Position numbers and translations under genes: made by a program. Positions 7,899-16,452 of a stretch of DNA of 64,000 bases are shown here, one piece after another (position 1 is the first letter of the stretch; every line of letters starts with the position of its first letter). Source of the DNA: Lactococcus protaetiae (lineage in GTDB: Bacteria > Bacillota > Bacilli > Lactobacillales > Streptococcaceae); contig NZ_CP041356.1 in assembly GCF_006965445.1 (NCBI RefSeq), positions 558,001 through 622,000 of the forward strand. Direction: 5' to 3'. The notes under the pieces are model-generated. The model ran no database searches. It was given only the letters and a program-made list of their open reading frames with translations, and was not told where the DNA came from.

Positions 7899-8203
7899 TA
7901 TTCCAAAAATCTACATGCTAAAAGCTTAGGGTGAACGTAAATCAACGGAGTTCGGTGCGCTTGAAATTAGTGAAAATAGACAACTTCCAGAACCGTGCTT
8001 TCGCACCAACCTGAAATTTTCTATTTTTTATAATTTCAGGATGAGCGCACCTCACATCTTAATCAACTGAGTTCGGAAGGCCAGAAACTTGCGAAAAAAG
8101 ATGAAATTTTGAACCTGCTACTTAAGCAGAAGCAAAAATTTCCCTATGTTTCACAGTTTTTAAGCAAGCCTCCCTCATATCTTATTTTGAAAGGAGATAC
8201 AAC
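7899..8203. other. Intergenic region with paired GAGTTCGG motifs
   Basis: No gene is seen in 305 bases. It has two similar segments (ATCAACGGAGTTCGG near 7942 and ATCAACTGAGTTCGG near 8060), GGTGCG/CGCACC inverted repeats and an inverted repeat CTGAAATT/AATTTCAG around 8020-8040. This looks like another small structured repeat, distinct from the mosaic family. A clear SD (GAAAGGAG) precedes the GTG at 8204. Confidence 0.5.
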
Positions 8204-8821
8204 GTGACAGATTATATTTTTAAGGCTGGTAATCCGTTACTAGCTCCCATTTTGCTCCTACATAGTACAGGAGGAGATGAACATCAATTATTGCCTATTG
8301 CTGAGAGGATTGCACCAGGGCATCCCGTGCTTTCCATTCGCGGACGTGTCAATGACAATGGGATAAATCGCTATTTTAAGCTCCGACATGCAGGTGGATT
8401 TACACAGGATAATTTTGACCTTGACTCGTTGGCGCTTGAGAGCCAGTGGTTAGCAGATGAAATCTTGGCACTTGCTGAGAAATATAGTCTTGATGCGACA
8501 AAATTTATTGCGCTTGGGTACTCAAATGGTGCAAATATAGCGCTCTATATGACGCTGAAAGGCATTTTTAATTTTGATAAAGTCATTGCACTCCACGGAA
8601 TGCAACTGACAGAAATTAATCATCCTGTCAGTACTGACAACAAGCGTATCTTTCTAACTTATGCACCCAATGACCCAATTGTATCGGAGCGCAATTTTAA
8701 TGCATTGATACAAAATTTGGAAACAGCAAGTTGTCAAAATGAGATTTTTAAGTGTACTTACGGTCATCAACTGACCGAAGAGGAACTTGTTGCAGCTAAA
8801 AAGTGGCTAGAAATTTACTGA
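8204..8821 (+). CDS. yahD: Alpha/beta serine hydrolase, YahD-like
   Basis: 205 residues, GTG start with a strong SD. The nucleophile elbow GYSNGAN lies near residue 105 (Ser about 107), and the C-terminal YGHQLTEEE supplies the catalytic histidine. The Asp is likely in YAPNDPIV near residue 160. The N-terminus LLLHSTGGDEHQLLPIAE and the whole layout match YahD of L. lactis, a small copper-induced carboxylesterase-like hydrolase of unknown substrate, and MhqD of B. subtilis (hydroquinone resistance). It lies between two dioxygenase genes. A CTGTCAGTACTGACA unit is inside the gene at 8625-8639. Confidence 0.88.
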   Translation: MTDYIFKAGNPLLAPILLLHSTGGDEHQLLPIAERIAPGHPVLSIRGRVNDNGINRYFKLRHAGGFTQDNFDLDSLALESQWLADEILALAEKYSLDATKFIALGYSNGANIALYMTLKGIFNFDKVIALHGMQLTEINHPVSTDNKRIFLTYAPNDPIVSERNFNALIQNLETASCQNEIFKCTYGHQLTEEELVAAKKWLEIY

Positions 8822-8864
8822 CAGAATTTCTGTCAGTACGCTGATGTGTAATTTTATGGCACAA

Positions 8865-8900
8865 AGTCAGTGCTACAATATGCCAATTGTAGCACTGACT
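8865..8900. promoter_or_regulatory. Perfect 15-bp hairpin between hydrolase and dioxygenase
   Basis: AGTCAGTGCTACAAT (8865-8879) pairs perfectly with 8886-8900 around a 6-nt loop. There is no T-tract on either side, so a normal intrinsic terminator is unlikely. It may be an mRNA processing or stability element, or an operator, in the copper/quinone cluster. Confidence 0.5.
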
Positions 8901-9002
8901 CAACGTTGCGATAAAGATAGAGCAAATACTTTTTAGAATGAAACGAATAAGCATCTTAATACATATTTTCATTCATATTAAATATAAAACAGGAGAAATA
9001 TT

Positions 9003-10166
9003 ATGACTCAAACGATTCAATCACAAATCGAAAATAATCATGTACTTGGAGGTGTTCATCATGTCACTGCCATAACATCTAGCGCTCAAAAAATCTATGA
9101 TTTTTTCACAAACATTATGGGATTGCGTCTTGCAAAATTGACGGTCAATCAAGACGATTATGAAACATATCACCTTTATTTTACAGAAGAAGATGGCAAA
9201 GGCGCAGATATGACTTTCTTTGATTTCAAAGATATTCCGAAAGGAATGCATGGAGCAAACAATATCGAACGTGCCTCATTCCGTGTACCGACAGATGCTT
9301 CACTTGACTATTGGACAACACGTTTTGATAAAGCTCATGTCAAACATGGTGAAATCACAACAAAATTTGGTCAAAAAACTTTAGAATTTGAAGATTTTGA
9401 CGGACAACAATATCAATTGATTTCTGACCAAGCAAATGCAGGAGCAGCTTCACAAGGACGCTCATGGCAACTTTCTAATGTGCCCGCAGAGCATGGGATT
9501 ACAGGACTTGGCCCAGTGTTTGTCAAAGTAGAAAATACAGATAACCTTCGCTTGATTTTAGAAACAGTCTTTGGTTTTCGTTATGCAGGTCAGGAAGGAG
9601 ATTTACATCTTTTTGAAGTTGCTGAAGGCGGTAATGGAGCTGCGTTAATTATTCAAGAAGCTCATGAAGGTGATCACTATGCTTATCAAGGCTATGGCAC
9701 AATTCATCATCTCGCACTTGGAACAACAGACCCTGAAACTTTGAAATACTGGATTGCTCGTATTAATGCTTTCCAATTGCCAAATTCTGGCCTGGTGGAT
9801 CGTTTTTATTTCTCAAGTGAGTATGTTCGTGTTGCTCCAGGTGTTCTTTTTGAAATTGCGACTTATACACCAGGTATTGGAGCTTTAGAAATGGCAAAAT
9901 CAGGTCTTGGAGTTGTTGACAGTTATGAAGAAGCTCTGATTACTTCAGGTTTCTGGATTGATGAGAGTAAGGAGCAGTCAGGTCTTGGATTAAGCTTGCC
10001 ACCACATCTTTTTCCAGGAGATGAAGCGACAAAAGCACGTACTGCTGCAAGTTTACGTCCTCTTGATACATCAGATACACATCGAGACCGTCGTGAAGAT
10101 GAGCTTTGGACGATTGAAAAAGTCGTTGAACGTAAGACAGGCGTTCCTCTTGAAGCTACAAAATAA
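9003..10166 (+). CDS. Two-module extradiol dioxygenase (VOC), YaiA/MhqE-like
   Basis: 387 residues, SD AGGAGA. Two VOC halves carry the expected metal ligands: GGVHHVTAITS at residues 17-27, TIHHLALGTTD near residue 244 and VLFEIATYTPG near residue 288. Such proteins cleave hydroquinones or catechols; the L. lactis YaiA protein of this type is induced by copper and quinones. The neighbouring hydrolase and flavin reductase suggest the same role here. The C-terminal 60 residues (DTHRDRREDELWTIEK) are typical of the long MhqO/MhqE form. Confidence 0.85.
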   Translation: MTQTIQSQIENNHVLGGVHHVTAITSSAQKIYDFFTNIMGLRLAKLTVNQDDYETYHLYFTEEDGKGADMTFFDFKDIPKGMHGANNIERASFRVPTDASLDYWTTRFDKAHVKHGEITTKFGQKTLEFEDFDGQQYQLISDQANAGAASQGRSWQLSNVPAEHGITGLGPVFVKVENTDNLRLILETVFGFRYAGQEGDLHLFEVAEGGNGAALIIQEAHEGDHYAYQGYGTIHHLALGTTDPETLKYWIARINAFQLPNSGLVDRFYFSSEYVRVAPGVLFEIATYTPGIGALEMAKSGLGVVDSYEEALITSGFWIDESKEQSGLGLSLPPHLFPGDEATKARTAASLRPLDTSDTHRDRREDELWTIEKVVERKTGVPLEATK

Positions 10167-10208
10167 AACTAAGAAATATAAAAAAATCTATAAAGAAAAA
10201 TCTAATCA

Positions 10209-10799
10209 ATGAAATCTTATAAAGCAGACGAGCTGAATCAACAGCTCGTCTATAAACTTTTATCAGGAAGTGTTGTTCCTCGTCCCATTGCGTGGTTAAC
10301 AACACAAAGTCAGGATGGGCTGGTCAATGTTGCTCCGTTCAGCTTTTTTAATGTTGCTTCAAGTCATCCACCGCTTTTGTCGGTTGCTTTTACAGGCAAT
10401 AAAGATAGTCTGAATAACCTACTTTCAACTCAAGAAGCGGTTGTTCATCTTGTTAACAGTGATAACGTTGAACTAATGAATCTGACTGCTAGTCGTCTAC
10501 CTGCTCATATAAGTGAAGCAGAGGAATTTTTAATAGAGCTTACTCCTTCGCAAATGGTCAAGGTTCCAACCATAAAAAATAGTAGTGCCCGCTTTGAAAC
10601 AAAGCTCTACCAGCATATTCCTCTAGAAGATGAAGGACATCTTATTCTCCTTGAAGTGATTCATTTTGCTTTCGATGATGAAATTCTTGATGAACAAAAT
10701 TTTCATATCAACACAGATAAACTAGCTCCAATCGCGCGTTTGGCAGGGAATGATTACGCAGTGCTGGGAGAAACTTTCACAATAAAACGTCCAGAATAA
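10209..10799 (+). CDS. Flavin reductase-like (FMN-binding) protein
   Basis: 196 residues. The N-terminus LLSGSVVPRPIAWLTTQSQDG and NVAPFSFFNVAS are typical of the flavin reductase-like domain (DIM6/NTAB family) that binds FMN on a split barrel. It lies 42 bases after the dioxygenase, probably cotranscribed, and may reduce quinones or supply reduced flavin. This corresponds in position to yaiB of the lactococcal yahCD-yaiAB operon, but I assign no symbol. The weak SD fits translational coupling. Confidence 0.82.
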   Translation: MKSYKADELNQQLVYKLLSGSVVPRPIAWLTTQSQDGLVNVAPFSFFNVASSHPPLLSVAFTGNKDSLNNLLSTQEAVVHLVNSDNVELMNLTASRLPAHISEAEEFLIELTPSQMVKVPTIKNSSARFETKLYQHIPLEDEGHLILLEVIHFAFDDEILDEQNFHINTDKLAPIARLAGNDYAVLGETFTIKRPE

Positions 10800-10827
10800 T
10801 CCTGTCAGTATACTGACAGAATAAAAA

Positions 10828-10855
10828 AATACACTGACAAATTTGTCAGTGTATT
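10828..10855. terminator. Bidirectional terminator between flavin reductase and rpmG
   Basis: A perfect 28-bp palindrome made of AATACACTGACAAA and its complement, preceded by A7 and followed by a T-rich stretch, stops both the rightward operon and leftward rpmF-rpmG. A CTGTCAGTATACTGACAG palindrome (10802-10819) precedes it. Confidence 0.85.
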
Positions 10856-10878
10856 ATTTATATTTTTACCTAAAAAGA

Positions 10879-11040
10879 TTATTTAACTTCTTTAAAAATT
10901 ACATGTTTGCGTAATTTTGGAGAATATTTTTTAAGTTCCAATTTGTCTGGAGTGTTACGTTTGTTCTTTTGAGTAAGGTACAGACGTTCACCAGATTCTT
11001 TGTGTTCAAGAATAACATGTGTGCGTACACCAGCTGCCAT
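10879..11040 (-). CDS. rpmG: 50S ribosomal protein L33
   Basis: 53 residues beginning [19 protein letters not shown] and ending [12 protein letters not shown], the standard L33 length and sequence. The zinc-binding CxxC pairs of the other L33 type are absent, so this is the cysteine-free (C-minus) form. It follows rpmF on the same strand, 29 bases downstream, as one operon. Confidence 0.96.
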   Translation of the reverse strand: MAAGVRTHVILEHKESGERLYLTQKNKRNTPDKLELKKYSPKLRKHVIFKEVK

Positions 11041-11069
11041 AGTTGTTTACTTCCTTTCTTTTGAGTAGA

Positions 11070-11243
11070 TTACTTAGTTTCGCGTACTTTGCGGCCTTTG
11101 TAGTAGCCTTTAAGTGAAACGCGGTGTGAGTGACGGTAGTCACCAGTAGTTTCGTCAAAAGTAACAGTTGGAGCTGTCAATTTGTAGTGTGTACGACGAC
11201 GGTTTTTCTTTGCTGATGAAGTGTGACGTGCAGGTACTGCCAT
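11070..11243 (-). CDS. rpmF: 50S ribosomal protein L32
   Basis: 57 residues starting [20 protein letters not shown], the conserved L32 N-terminus, and ending [12 protein letters not shown]. Zinc cysteines are lacking, as in many streptococcal-type L32 proteins. First gene of the rpmF-rpmG operon. A sigma-A promoter lies about 80 bases upstream. Confidence 0.96.
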   Translation of the reverse strand: MAVPARHTSSAKKNRRRTHYKLTAPTVTFDETTGDYRHSHRVSLKGYYKGRKVRETK

Positions 11244-11324
11244 TGTTTTATGTCCTCCGTAGATTTTATCGTTTTTGCATCAATGTACTTAATAAAGTAA
11301 CACCTTGCAAAAACATACTTTATT

Positions 11325-11352
11325 AGTATAGCATAAATTTCTAGAAATGCAA
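11325..11352 (-). promoter_or_regulatory. rpmF-rpmG promoter
   Basis: On the minus strand: TTGCAT at 11347-11352, a 16-bp spacer, TATACT at 11325-11330. It directs transcription leftward into rpmF. Confidence 0.7.
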
Positions 11353-11853
11353 GCATTGTAAAGTAAAAATACTTGACAAAATTCATGATGATGATTTTTT
11401 TGTCAGCATACTGACAGCTTATAGGCGAATAATACTTGATTGACAAATATCTTTGACAGTTAAATTACTAAGAGAATGATATTATTTCTGATAAAATAAT
11501 AGAAAATATCAATAAAGTCGTGAAGTTAATTCGTTTTATCGAAATAAGTGCGTGCTAACTTTGAATTTAGTATCGACTTCATTTTTGATGGTGAACCTCT
11601 CTTTGCTTTCTTAGTTGCTGTGACAAAGCTGAGTCGGACACTGTCAAGGTTGCAGATGTAGTAAGCAAAATTGTGTATCATAGCATAGTTCTACAAAAAT
11701 CAGAGTTGACTTCACAAGTCTAATAAATAACTTAAAAATTTAGCTCAGTTCAATTGAATCAAAGCGGCGTTAAAAGTTGACAATCAGGTCACATAAGCTT
11801 TTAGCAAGGCAGAGCAAAGTCTCAGGACAAATAAATTTTTAAGGAGATAATGA
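11353..11853. other. Intergenic region with a minimal mosaic repeat
   Basis: No gene is seen in 501 bases. It holds a TTGTCAGCATACTGACAG unit near 11400. At 11535-11584 there is a minimal copy of the mosaic repeat in which the left end (TTTATCGAAATAAGTGCGTGC) is joined almost directly to the right end (GAATTTAGTATCGACTTCATT). The strong SD AAGGAGATAA precedes the ATPase gene. No clear metal-responsive operator was found. Confidence 0.55.
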
Positions 11854-13674
11854 ATGACAAATCTTAAAAAACTCATTCTCGTGTTTGTCATCGCACTTGC
11901 TGCATTGGTGGCCTATTTTGGTTTTAACCAGTCTCTTGTTGCACAGATGATTGTCACGATTGTGGGCGGTATTTTGGCGCTCTCAATGTTCATTGAAATG
12001 ATAAAAACTTTGCGAAGTGGCTCTTATGGTGTGGATTTACTTGCAATCACAGCAATTATTGCTACACTTCTGGTAGGAGAATACTGGGCTTCGCTTATTA
12101 TCATTTTGATGTTAGTTGGTGGAGAGAGTTTGGAAGACTATGCGGCAGGACGTGCTCACCGCGCACTTGCCTCGTTACTTGAGAAATCACCAGATGTCGC
12201 TCACGTGAAAATCAATGATGAGGTTAAGGATTTCGCACTTGACGAAGTGGAGATTGGGAGTACTTTACTCATTAGACCTATGGAAGTCATTCCAATTGAT
12301 GGACGGCTCCTCTCTGATGCGGCCCAGCTTAACGAAGCCTCGGTTACGGGTGAAACTAAGCCAAATGAGCTTTTGGCTGGGGATGAGGTGCTATCTGGCG
12401 CGATTAATGGTAATTCAAGTATTGAGATTCAGACCACTGTCGTGGCGAGCGATTCTCAATTTCAAAAAATTGTGCAATTGGTTAAAGAGGCAGAAGCTAC
12501 ACCGGCGAATTTTGTTCGATTGGCAGATAGATATGCTGTTCCTTTCACAATTATTGCCTATATTATTGCTGGTATTGCTTATGCTATATCGGGCAATCCC
12601 GTAAGAATTGCAGAAGTTTTGGTCGTGGCGAGTCCTTGTCCACTGATTTTGGCAGCGCCGATTGCTTTTGTTTCGGGAATGAGTCGTTCTAGTCAAAATG
12701 GTGCATTGATTAAAAATGGGACTGTGATTGAAAAACTTGCTAAAGCGCGTGGAATTTTTCTTGATAAAACGGGGACAATCACCGAAGGAAAAATCCAAGT
12801 CGAAAAAGTTGTTCCTGTTTCAGAAATTTTGTGTGAGATTGGGGATAAAAACAAAACTCAAGAGCAGTTTACAGCATCTGAACTGCTTCAAATTGTTTAT
12901 ACATTGGAACAATCCAGTAATCACATTCTTGCTAAAGCGGTCAGCAGCTATGCTGAAGAACGCCATGTTGTTCCTTTGCAATTGTCAAATTTGACTGAAG
13001 TTGCGGGACTCGGTGTGATTGGTGAAATCAACGGTGACGTGTTCAAGATTGGACGAAGTTCTTTCGTCGGTGCACCTGAAAATGATTTTGAAACAGCTTT
13101 TTATGTTGCAAAAAATAATCAATATATTGGTGCCGTGACATTTACAGATAGTTTGCGACCAGAAGCCAAGACGACAATTGCTAGGCTAAAAGAAATCGGT
13201 CTTTCTAGGATTACGATGCTGACTGGAGATCACATTCGTGTAGCGAGCAAAATCGCAGATGAAGTTGGTATTGATGACATTCATGCCAGTTTGATGCCAG
13301 ATGAAAAGTTACAGTTCATCAAAAATTCAACTGATAAACCAGTCATTATGGTGGGAGACGGTGTAAATGATGCTCCAGCTCTTGCAACAGCAGATATTGG
13401 AATCTCTATCGCTGTGGGGTCTGGAACTGTAGCGAGCGAGGCAGCAGATATTGTTCTTCTACAAAATGACTTGAGTAATGTCACGAAATCTATTGAAATT
13501 AGTCGTGATACGATGAAAATTGCTAGACAAGCGGTAATGATAGGAATCGTTATTTGTATTGTCTTGATGTTTATTGCGGCGACAGGTGTAATTCCTGCGA
13601 TTATTGGTGCAGTATTCCAAGAGGTAATTGATGTTGTATCAATTCTATACGCGCTTCGGGCATTGAGAGGATGA
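11854..13674 (+). CDS. Heavy-metal P1B-type ATPase with an SPC motif
   Basis: 606 residues, without an N-terminal metal-binding domain. Order: about four N-terminal membrane helices; actuator motif SVTGETKP near residue 163; TM6 metal motif ASPCPLI near residue 258; phosphorylation site DKTGTIT near residue 307; the nucleotide-binding loop; then TGDH and MVGDGVNDAP near residue 500. Two last helices end in VFQEVIDVVSIL. The CPC of copper and zinc pumps is SPC here, as in the P1B-4 group. The HEGG motif expected in the last helix of P1B-4 and zinc pumps is absent, so the metal cannot be assigned. It should export a transition metal across the membrane. Confidence 0.9.
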   Translation: MTNLKKLILVFVIALAALVAYFGFNQSLVAQMIVTIVGGILALSMFIEMIKTLRSGSYGVDLLAITAIIATLLVGEYWASLIIILMLVGGESLEDYAAGRAHRALASLLEKSPDVAHVKINDEVKDFALDEVEIGSTLLIRPMEVIPIDGRLLSDAAQLNEASVTGETKPNELLAGDEVLSGAINGNSSIEIQTTVVASDSQFQKIVQLVKEAEATPANFVRLADRYAVPFTIIAYIIAGIAYAISGNPVRIAEVLVVASPCPLILAAPIAFVSGMSRSSQNGALIKNGTVIEKLAKARGIFLDKTGTITEGKIQVEKVVPVSEILCEIGDKNKTQEQFTASELLQIVYTLEQSSNHILAKAVSSYAEERHVVPLQLSNLTEVAGLGVIGEINGDVFKIGRSSFVGAPENDFETAFYVAKNNQYIGAVTFTDSLRPEAKTTIARLKEIGLSRITMLTGDHIRVASKIADEVGIDDIHASLMPDEKLQFIKNSTDKPVIMVGDGVNDAPALATADIGISIAVGSGTVASEAADIVLLQNDLSNVTKSIEISRDTMKIARQAVMIGIVICIVLMFIAATGVIPAIIGAVFQEVIDVVSILYALRALRG

Positions 13675-13699
13675 TGTTGATTGAATGGAACACATTCAC

Positions 13700-14090
13700 G
13701 TTTTGATAAAAGCAAATATTGAAGTGATTACTTCATTGGTGGGTTTCCCACCAATGTTAGGGCACAACCTCTAGGTGTAACAACTAAGCGACCTGTACGC
13801 AGCTAAAGCTGCAACAGCCTGCTTAACGTCTTCAATATGAGGTCACACCTCCGTTTCACTCCGTTATCCATTCGCTCTATCTTCGCTTTGCTACGCTGTC
13901 GATTTTAAAGCAACAATCGCTAAAACGCTAAGACCCTGGGGCAGTAGAACGGAAGCAGAACAACGAAGTTGCGTAGACCGTTCGTAGAACGGCGTGCGAA
14001 GCACGTAACGAGTTGCGATGTTCGTGCCATAGTGATCATCGACAGAGTAGCCTAAAGGGTGGAGATAGTACGTACTTGCTAAGTTAAAAA
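13700..14090. repeat. Complex mosaic repeat region between ATPase and parB
   Basis: No gene. The segment contains TTTTGATAAAAGCAA, a palindrome around CATTGGTGGGTTTCCCACCAATG, and the 85-bp module at about 13768-13845 (CTCTAGGTGTAACAACTAAG..GCAGCTAAAGCTGC..AATATGAGGTCAC). That module recurs at 26306-26400 (inverted) and 26645-26735. The right part (CTTCGCTTTGCTACGCTGTCGA, CCGTTCGTAGAACGG, GTGCGAAGCAC) shares pieces with the repeat at 29261-29372. Confidence 0.65.
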
Positions 14091-14091
14091 T

Positions 14092-14124
14092 AAAATGCAC
14101 TGACAGGATTCTGTCAGTGCATTT
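14092..14124 (-). terminator. Terminator of parB
   Basis: A stem of about 14 bp (AAATGCACTGACAG with its complement) and a 4-nt loop. On the minus strand it runs into TTTTATTTTT, 16 bases past the parB stop. The stem is built from the CTGACAG/CTGTCAG unit. Confidence 0.8.
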
Positions 14125-14139
14125 TTTGTTCTGTCAGTC

Positions 14140-14916
14140 TTATTTTTTGAGTAGATGAACCAAATGTTCCAATTCATCTAAGCTGTCAAAATCAATAGAG
14201 AGAGTTCCGTGATGACTTTTGTTACTCTTGATCTTTACCTTGTTACCAAGCGCCTGCATGAGTTCTTTCTCAAGTGCTTCTGTAAAAATGTTTTTTCTGT
14301 CAGCGCTGACAGAAATTTTGTCAGTACCGTAAATTAATTCTTCCAATGCTCGGACATTGAGATGGCTACTCACTACTCTGTCAGCGAGTTGTAATTGTCT
14401 ATTGACATCTTTTTCAGCAAGGAGCGTCCTTCCGTGTGCCAACGAAATCTCACCAGATTCCACCCGACGTAAAATAACTTCAGGAAGTCCAAGTAAGCGA
14501 ATGAGATTAGAAACGTAAGAACGTGATTTTCCTAAAGCTTGAGCAATTTGTTCGTGAGTCATCTTTAATTTGTTGGCAAGCTGAGCAAGCGAGCGTGCTT
14601 CTTCAACAGGATTTAGATTTTCACGTTGCAAATTTTCTAGGATGGATAAGGTCATCATTTCCTTATCTGAATACGTGCGAATAATGGCAGGAATCGTTAC
14701 CATTCCTGCTAATTTAGAAGCTTGAAAACGTCGTTCACCAGCCAATAACTCATAACCAATGAGCCCTGACTTACGAACGATGATAGGTTGTAATACACCA
14801 TTTTCTTTGATAGAACGTGCTAGTTCTTCAAGTTTGTCCGTGTCAAATACCAATCTGGGTTGGTATGGATTTTTGATAATTTCAGAGAGTTTAATTTGTT
14901 CGATTTGCTCAGTCAT
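14140..14916 (-). CDS. parB: ParB/Spo0J-family chromosome partition protein
   Basis: 258 residues. The ParB nuclease-like (CTP-binding) N-domain has IIKNPYQPR (residues 13-21) and the GERRFQAS box near residue 76. The central helix-turn-helix is LGKSRSYVSNLIRLLGLP near residue 125. No parA lies beside it here, as is usual in streptococci and lactococci. It should load at parS sites (16-bp TGTTCCACGTGGAACA type); none was seen in this window. A CTGTCAGCGCTGACAG palindrome lies in the gene at 14297-14312. It is followed on the same strand by its terminator. Confidence 0.92.
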   Translation of the reverse strand: MTEQIEQIKLSEIIKNPYQPRLVFDTDKLEELARSIKENGVLQPIIVRKSGLIGYELLAGERRFQASKLAGMVTIPAIIRTYSDKEMMTLSILENLQRENLNPVEEARSLAQLANKLKMTHEQIAQALGKSRSYVSNLIRLLGLPEVILRRVESGEISLAHGRTLLAEKDVNRQLQLADRVVSSHLNVRALEELIYGTDKISVSADRKNIFTEALEKELMQALGNKVKIKSNKSHHGTLSIDFDSLDELEHLVHLLKK

Positions 14917-14981
14917 TTATTTTTTGACATCATCATCAGTCCGCTGTTCGTTTGACTGATAAGCTTTCCTTGCTCAAAAGT

Positions 14982-16262
14982 TTATCGCTTTTGAGAAGAT
15001 TTGTCGCCACCTCCTTTTTGTTCATTAATCCATTGTTTGCGTAAATTTAGCGCTTTTTCATATTTTCCCATATCATCTGGTTGGAAATAGTCGGCTTTTA
15101 TCAGCTTATCAGGAAGATATTGCTGGTTGACCCAATGATTAGGAAAATTGTGCGCATACTGATACTCCACGGAGCGTCCTAACTCTTTTGCTCCTGCATA
15201 ATGCCCGTCTTGCAAATGAGCTGGAATGGGAAGATTTCCATATTTTCCGAGGTCAGAAATTGCTTCATCCATCGCTAGATAGGCAGCATTCGATTTGGGA
15301 GATAATGCTAAGTCAATCACAATATTTGCAAGAGGAATTCTTGCTTCAGGAAAACCGAGCTTTTCAGCAGCTTGCAAAGCTAGTACGGTGTGAACAGCAG
15401 CTTCAGGGTTGGCGAGACCAATATCTTCGTAAGCCATGACAGTTAATCTTCTGGCAAGAGAAGGTAAATCCCCGCCTTCAATCAACCTTGCAGCATAGTG
15501 TAAACTTGCGTTGACATCAGAACCTCGAATGGACTTTTGTAGGGCAGAAAGCAAATCATAATGAGCATCACCATCTTTGTCAAAAGTTGCAGCTTTTTTC
15601 TGTAAAGAATTTTCCATATCATCAAGCGTAACATGATGATTTTTGGAAGAGAGTACAGCAAGTTCCAGTGCATTAAATGTACTACGTAAATCACCGTTTG
15701 TTGAGTGAATTAAAAAATACAATGCATCATCATCAAGAGTTACATCAAAGTCAAAAGCTCTCGTTTTGTCCTGTAAACTCAGGTTGACAGCTTGCTGTAA
15801 ATCCTCAGGTTCTAAGGGTTTTAATTCAAAAATTTGAACACGAGAACGAATGGCAGGTACGACTGAAAAATAAGGGTTTTCAGTTGTTGCACCAATCAAG
15901 ATAATCTGTCCATTTTCTAAAAGAGGTAATAAAAAGTCTTGCTTTGGCTTGTCAAGTCGATGGATTTCATCAAGTAATAAAACAAGTTGTCCAGAAAACT
16001 CGGCTTCAGCAGCAATTTCTTGTAAACGTTTTTTAGTATCAGTTGTTGCATTAAACGTTCTAAAACTAGCCTCCATTGTTCCTGCAATAGCAGAAGCAAT
16101 GGAAGTTTTCCCAATACCTGGTGGACCGTAGAGAATCATACTCGAAAGGAGACCGGTTTCGACCATCCGACGTAAAATTTTCCCTTGTCCTACAAGGTGG
16201 CTTTGACCGATAATTTCATCAATGTTGCGTGGTCTCATACGCCGTGCGAGATTTTGAGTCAT
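14982..16262 (-). CDS. rarA: Replication-associated recombination ATPase RarA (MgsA)
   Basis: 426 residues from ATG 16262, chosen because GGAGAAG sits 5 bases upstream and the family starts MTQNLARRMRP; the longer start at 16289 has no SD. AAA+ motifs: Walker A GPPGIGKTS near residue 45, Walker B LLLDEIHR near residue 94, and sensor motifs around IGATTENP and RSRVQIFEL. The C-terminal MgsA tetramerisation domain includes DALYFLI.. and GLANPEAAVH. RarA acts with SSB and RecA at stalled forks. The gene lies upstream of parB, same strand. Confidence 0.93.
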   Translation of the reverse strand: MTQNLARRMRPRNIDEIIGQSHLVGQGKILRRMVETGLLSSMILYGPPGIGKTSIASAIAGTMEASFRTFNATTDTKKRLQEIAAEAEFSGQLVLLLDEIHRLDKPKQDFLLPLLENGQIILIGATTENPYFSVVPAIRSRVQIFELKPLEPEDLQQAVNLSLQDKTRAFDFDVTLDDDALYFLIHSTNGDLRSTFNALELAVLSSKNHHVTLDDMENSLQKKAATFDKDGDAHYDLLSALQKSIRGSDVNASLHYAARLIEGGDLPSLARRLTVMAYEDIGLANPEAAVHTVLALQAAEKLGFPEARIPLANIVIDLALSPKSNAAYLAMDEAISDLGKYGNLPIPAHLQDGHYAGAKELGRSVEYQYAHNFPNHWVNQQYLPDKLIKADYFQPDDMGKYEKALNLRKQWINEQKGGGDKSSQKR

Positions 16263-16452
16263 AACTTCTCCAATCATATAAATAAACACTCAATATATTA
16301 TTTTACTTTAAAATTCGATAGGGTTTTAAAGTGAGAGTTGTAACTAGCTTGTCATGCATCGTTTTCATGTCATGAAGTTAATCTGTTGTTGTTTTATAAC
16401 GGATTAACTATAAAGGCTAATTTACTGAGGTTTACAAAGCTGTAAATGATGT

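Noticed and set aside
13891-14100. Open frame of 69 codons on the minus strand near parB
   Set aside because: It falls in a mosaic repeat region with palindromes and has no SD or family match.
16290-16452. Possible 6S RNA beside rarA
   Set aside because: 6S RNA often lies near rarA in lactic acid bacteria, but I could not draw the closing stem and central bubble in this 163-base gap.
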